From positions 1 through 5,404 of the forward strand of contig CAMONF010000300.1 in assembly GCA_946620335.1 (NCBI GenBank): a DNA stretch of 5,404 nucleotides. Direction: 5' to 3'. Below the pieces are notes generated by a model. It had not been told where the DNA came from. It ran no database searches and saw only the letters and a program-made list of their open reading frames with translations. The position numbers and the translations under genes are program-made. Of this stretch, positions 5,232 through 5,404 are shown in pieces. The stretch comes from an uncultured Clostridia bacterium. GTDB taxonomy: Bacteria > Bacillota > Clostridia > Lachnospirales > Lachnospiraceae. Within the stretch, counting starts at the first letter, position 1; each line of letters starts with the position of its first letter.

Positions 5232-5404
5232 AAAATGAGAATCAGGGACGGTTCCTTTTCCCAGTTTTCTTCGAAAACCGGGAATCCGGGACGGTTCCTT
5301 TTTCACTTTCCTTTGAAAATGAGAATCAGGGACGGTTCCTTTTCCCAGTTTTCTTTGAAAACCGGGAATCCTGGACTGTTCCTTTTTCACTTTCCTTTGA
5401 AAAT
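5232..5404. repeat. 84-bp tandem repeat, two full units plus the start of a third
   Basis: Unit 1 is 5232-5315 and unit 2 is 5316-5399. They differ at only three places (5272/5356, 5288/5372, 5293/5377). Bases 5400-5404 begin a third unit, so the array continues past the window. Each unit is itself two related halves of about 42 bp. Each half carries GAATC, then GGGACGGTTCC, then a T-tract, then a small hairpin. Cores start at 5245, 5288, 5329 and 5372; the last is altered to TGGACTGTTCC. Reading frames crossing it give KGTVPDSHF-like repeats that I regard as translated repeat DNA, not protein. Confidence 0.95.
5260..5282. repeat. Hairpin inside the 84-bp repeat unit
   Basis: GTTTTC (5264-5269) pairs with GAAAAC (5273-5278) around a 3-nt loop. 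After one mismatch the stem extends by CCC (5260-5262) with GGG (5280-5282). The same hairpin recurs 84 bp later (5344-5366). The other half-unit holds a weaker version, CACTTTC with GAAAATG (5304-5310 and 5315-5321). The array may therefore form a row of small hairpins in the prs transcript. None is directly followed by a long T-run, so I do not call a terminator for prs. Confidence 0.6.

Noticed and set aside
5184..5390. Minus-strand 68-residue open frame with KGTVPDSHF-like repeats
   Set aside because: It lies almost wholly within the 84-bp tandem array and its repeated peptide simply mirrors the DNA repeat. It also overlaps the end of prs, has no ribosome binding site and no independent support.
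5232..5404. CRISPR array
   Set aside because: Whole 84-bp units repeat almost identically with no variable spacers, and no cas gene is present.

Overview
The window looks like a piece of chromosome from a member of the Bacillota (Firmicutes), class Clostridia. The evidence is the gene set and order (DUF512 radical SAM protein, Der, PlsY on one strand), strong AGGAGG-type ribosome binding sites, a PlsY of the Gly-Leu-Phe-Gln type, and a long divergent PRPP synthetase that I associate with Lachnospiraceae and relatives. Coding DNA is fairly GC-rich, while the intergenic ends are AT-rich. I cannot name a genus.

Layout. Positions 1-145 are a perfect inverted repeat (71-bp arms, 3-nt loop) that includes the 3' tail of plsY and a mirror copy of it. 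From 3635 down to 116 runs a minus-strand cluster: a PDZ/radical SAM/DUF512 protein (3635-2253), the ribosome-assembly GTPase der (2131-788) and the acyltransferase plsY (775-116). A good SigA-type promoter lies ahead of the first gene. A 121-nt spacer separates DUF512 from der, and only 12 nt separate der from plsY. Positions 3636-4015 are a divergent control region. It holds the DUF512 promoter, an extended -10 promoter for the plus-strand gene, and a leader of about 190 nt rich in complementary segments. The plus-strand gene, 4016-5218, is a 400-residue ribose-phosphate pyrophosphokinase-like protein. From 5232 to the right edge lies an 84-bp tandem repeat, each unit containing two versions of a GGGACGGTTCC-T-tract element plus small hairpins.

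How it fits together. The minus-strand cluster joins ribosome biogenesis (Der), phospholipid synthesis (PlsY) and an uncharacterised Fe-S enzyme. The plus-strand gene supplies PRPP for nucleotide, histidine, tryptophan and NAD synthesis. All four genes are core housekeeping genes, and I see no defence system, prophage or other cassette.

The unusual content is non-coding. The same GGGACGGT(T)CC-TTTTT repeat family sits at both edges, as a perfect palindrome on the left and a direct array on the right. The prs-like gene also has a leader whose segments can pair in mutually exclusive ways. Both edges could be contig ends broken at repeats, and the left palindrome could be an assembly fold-back; the window alone cannot settle this.
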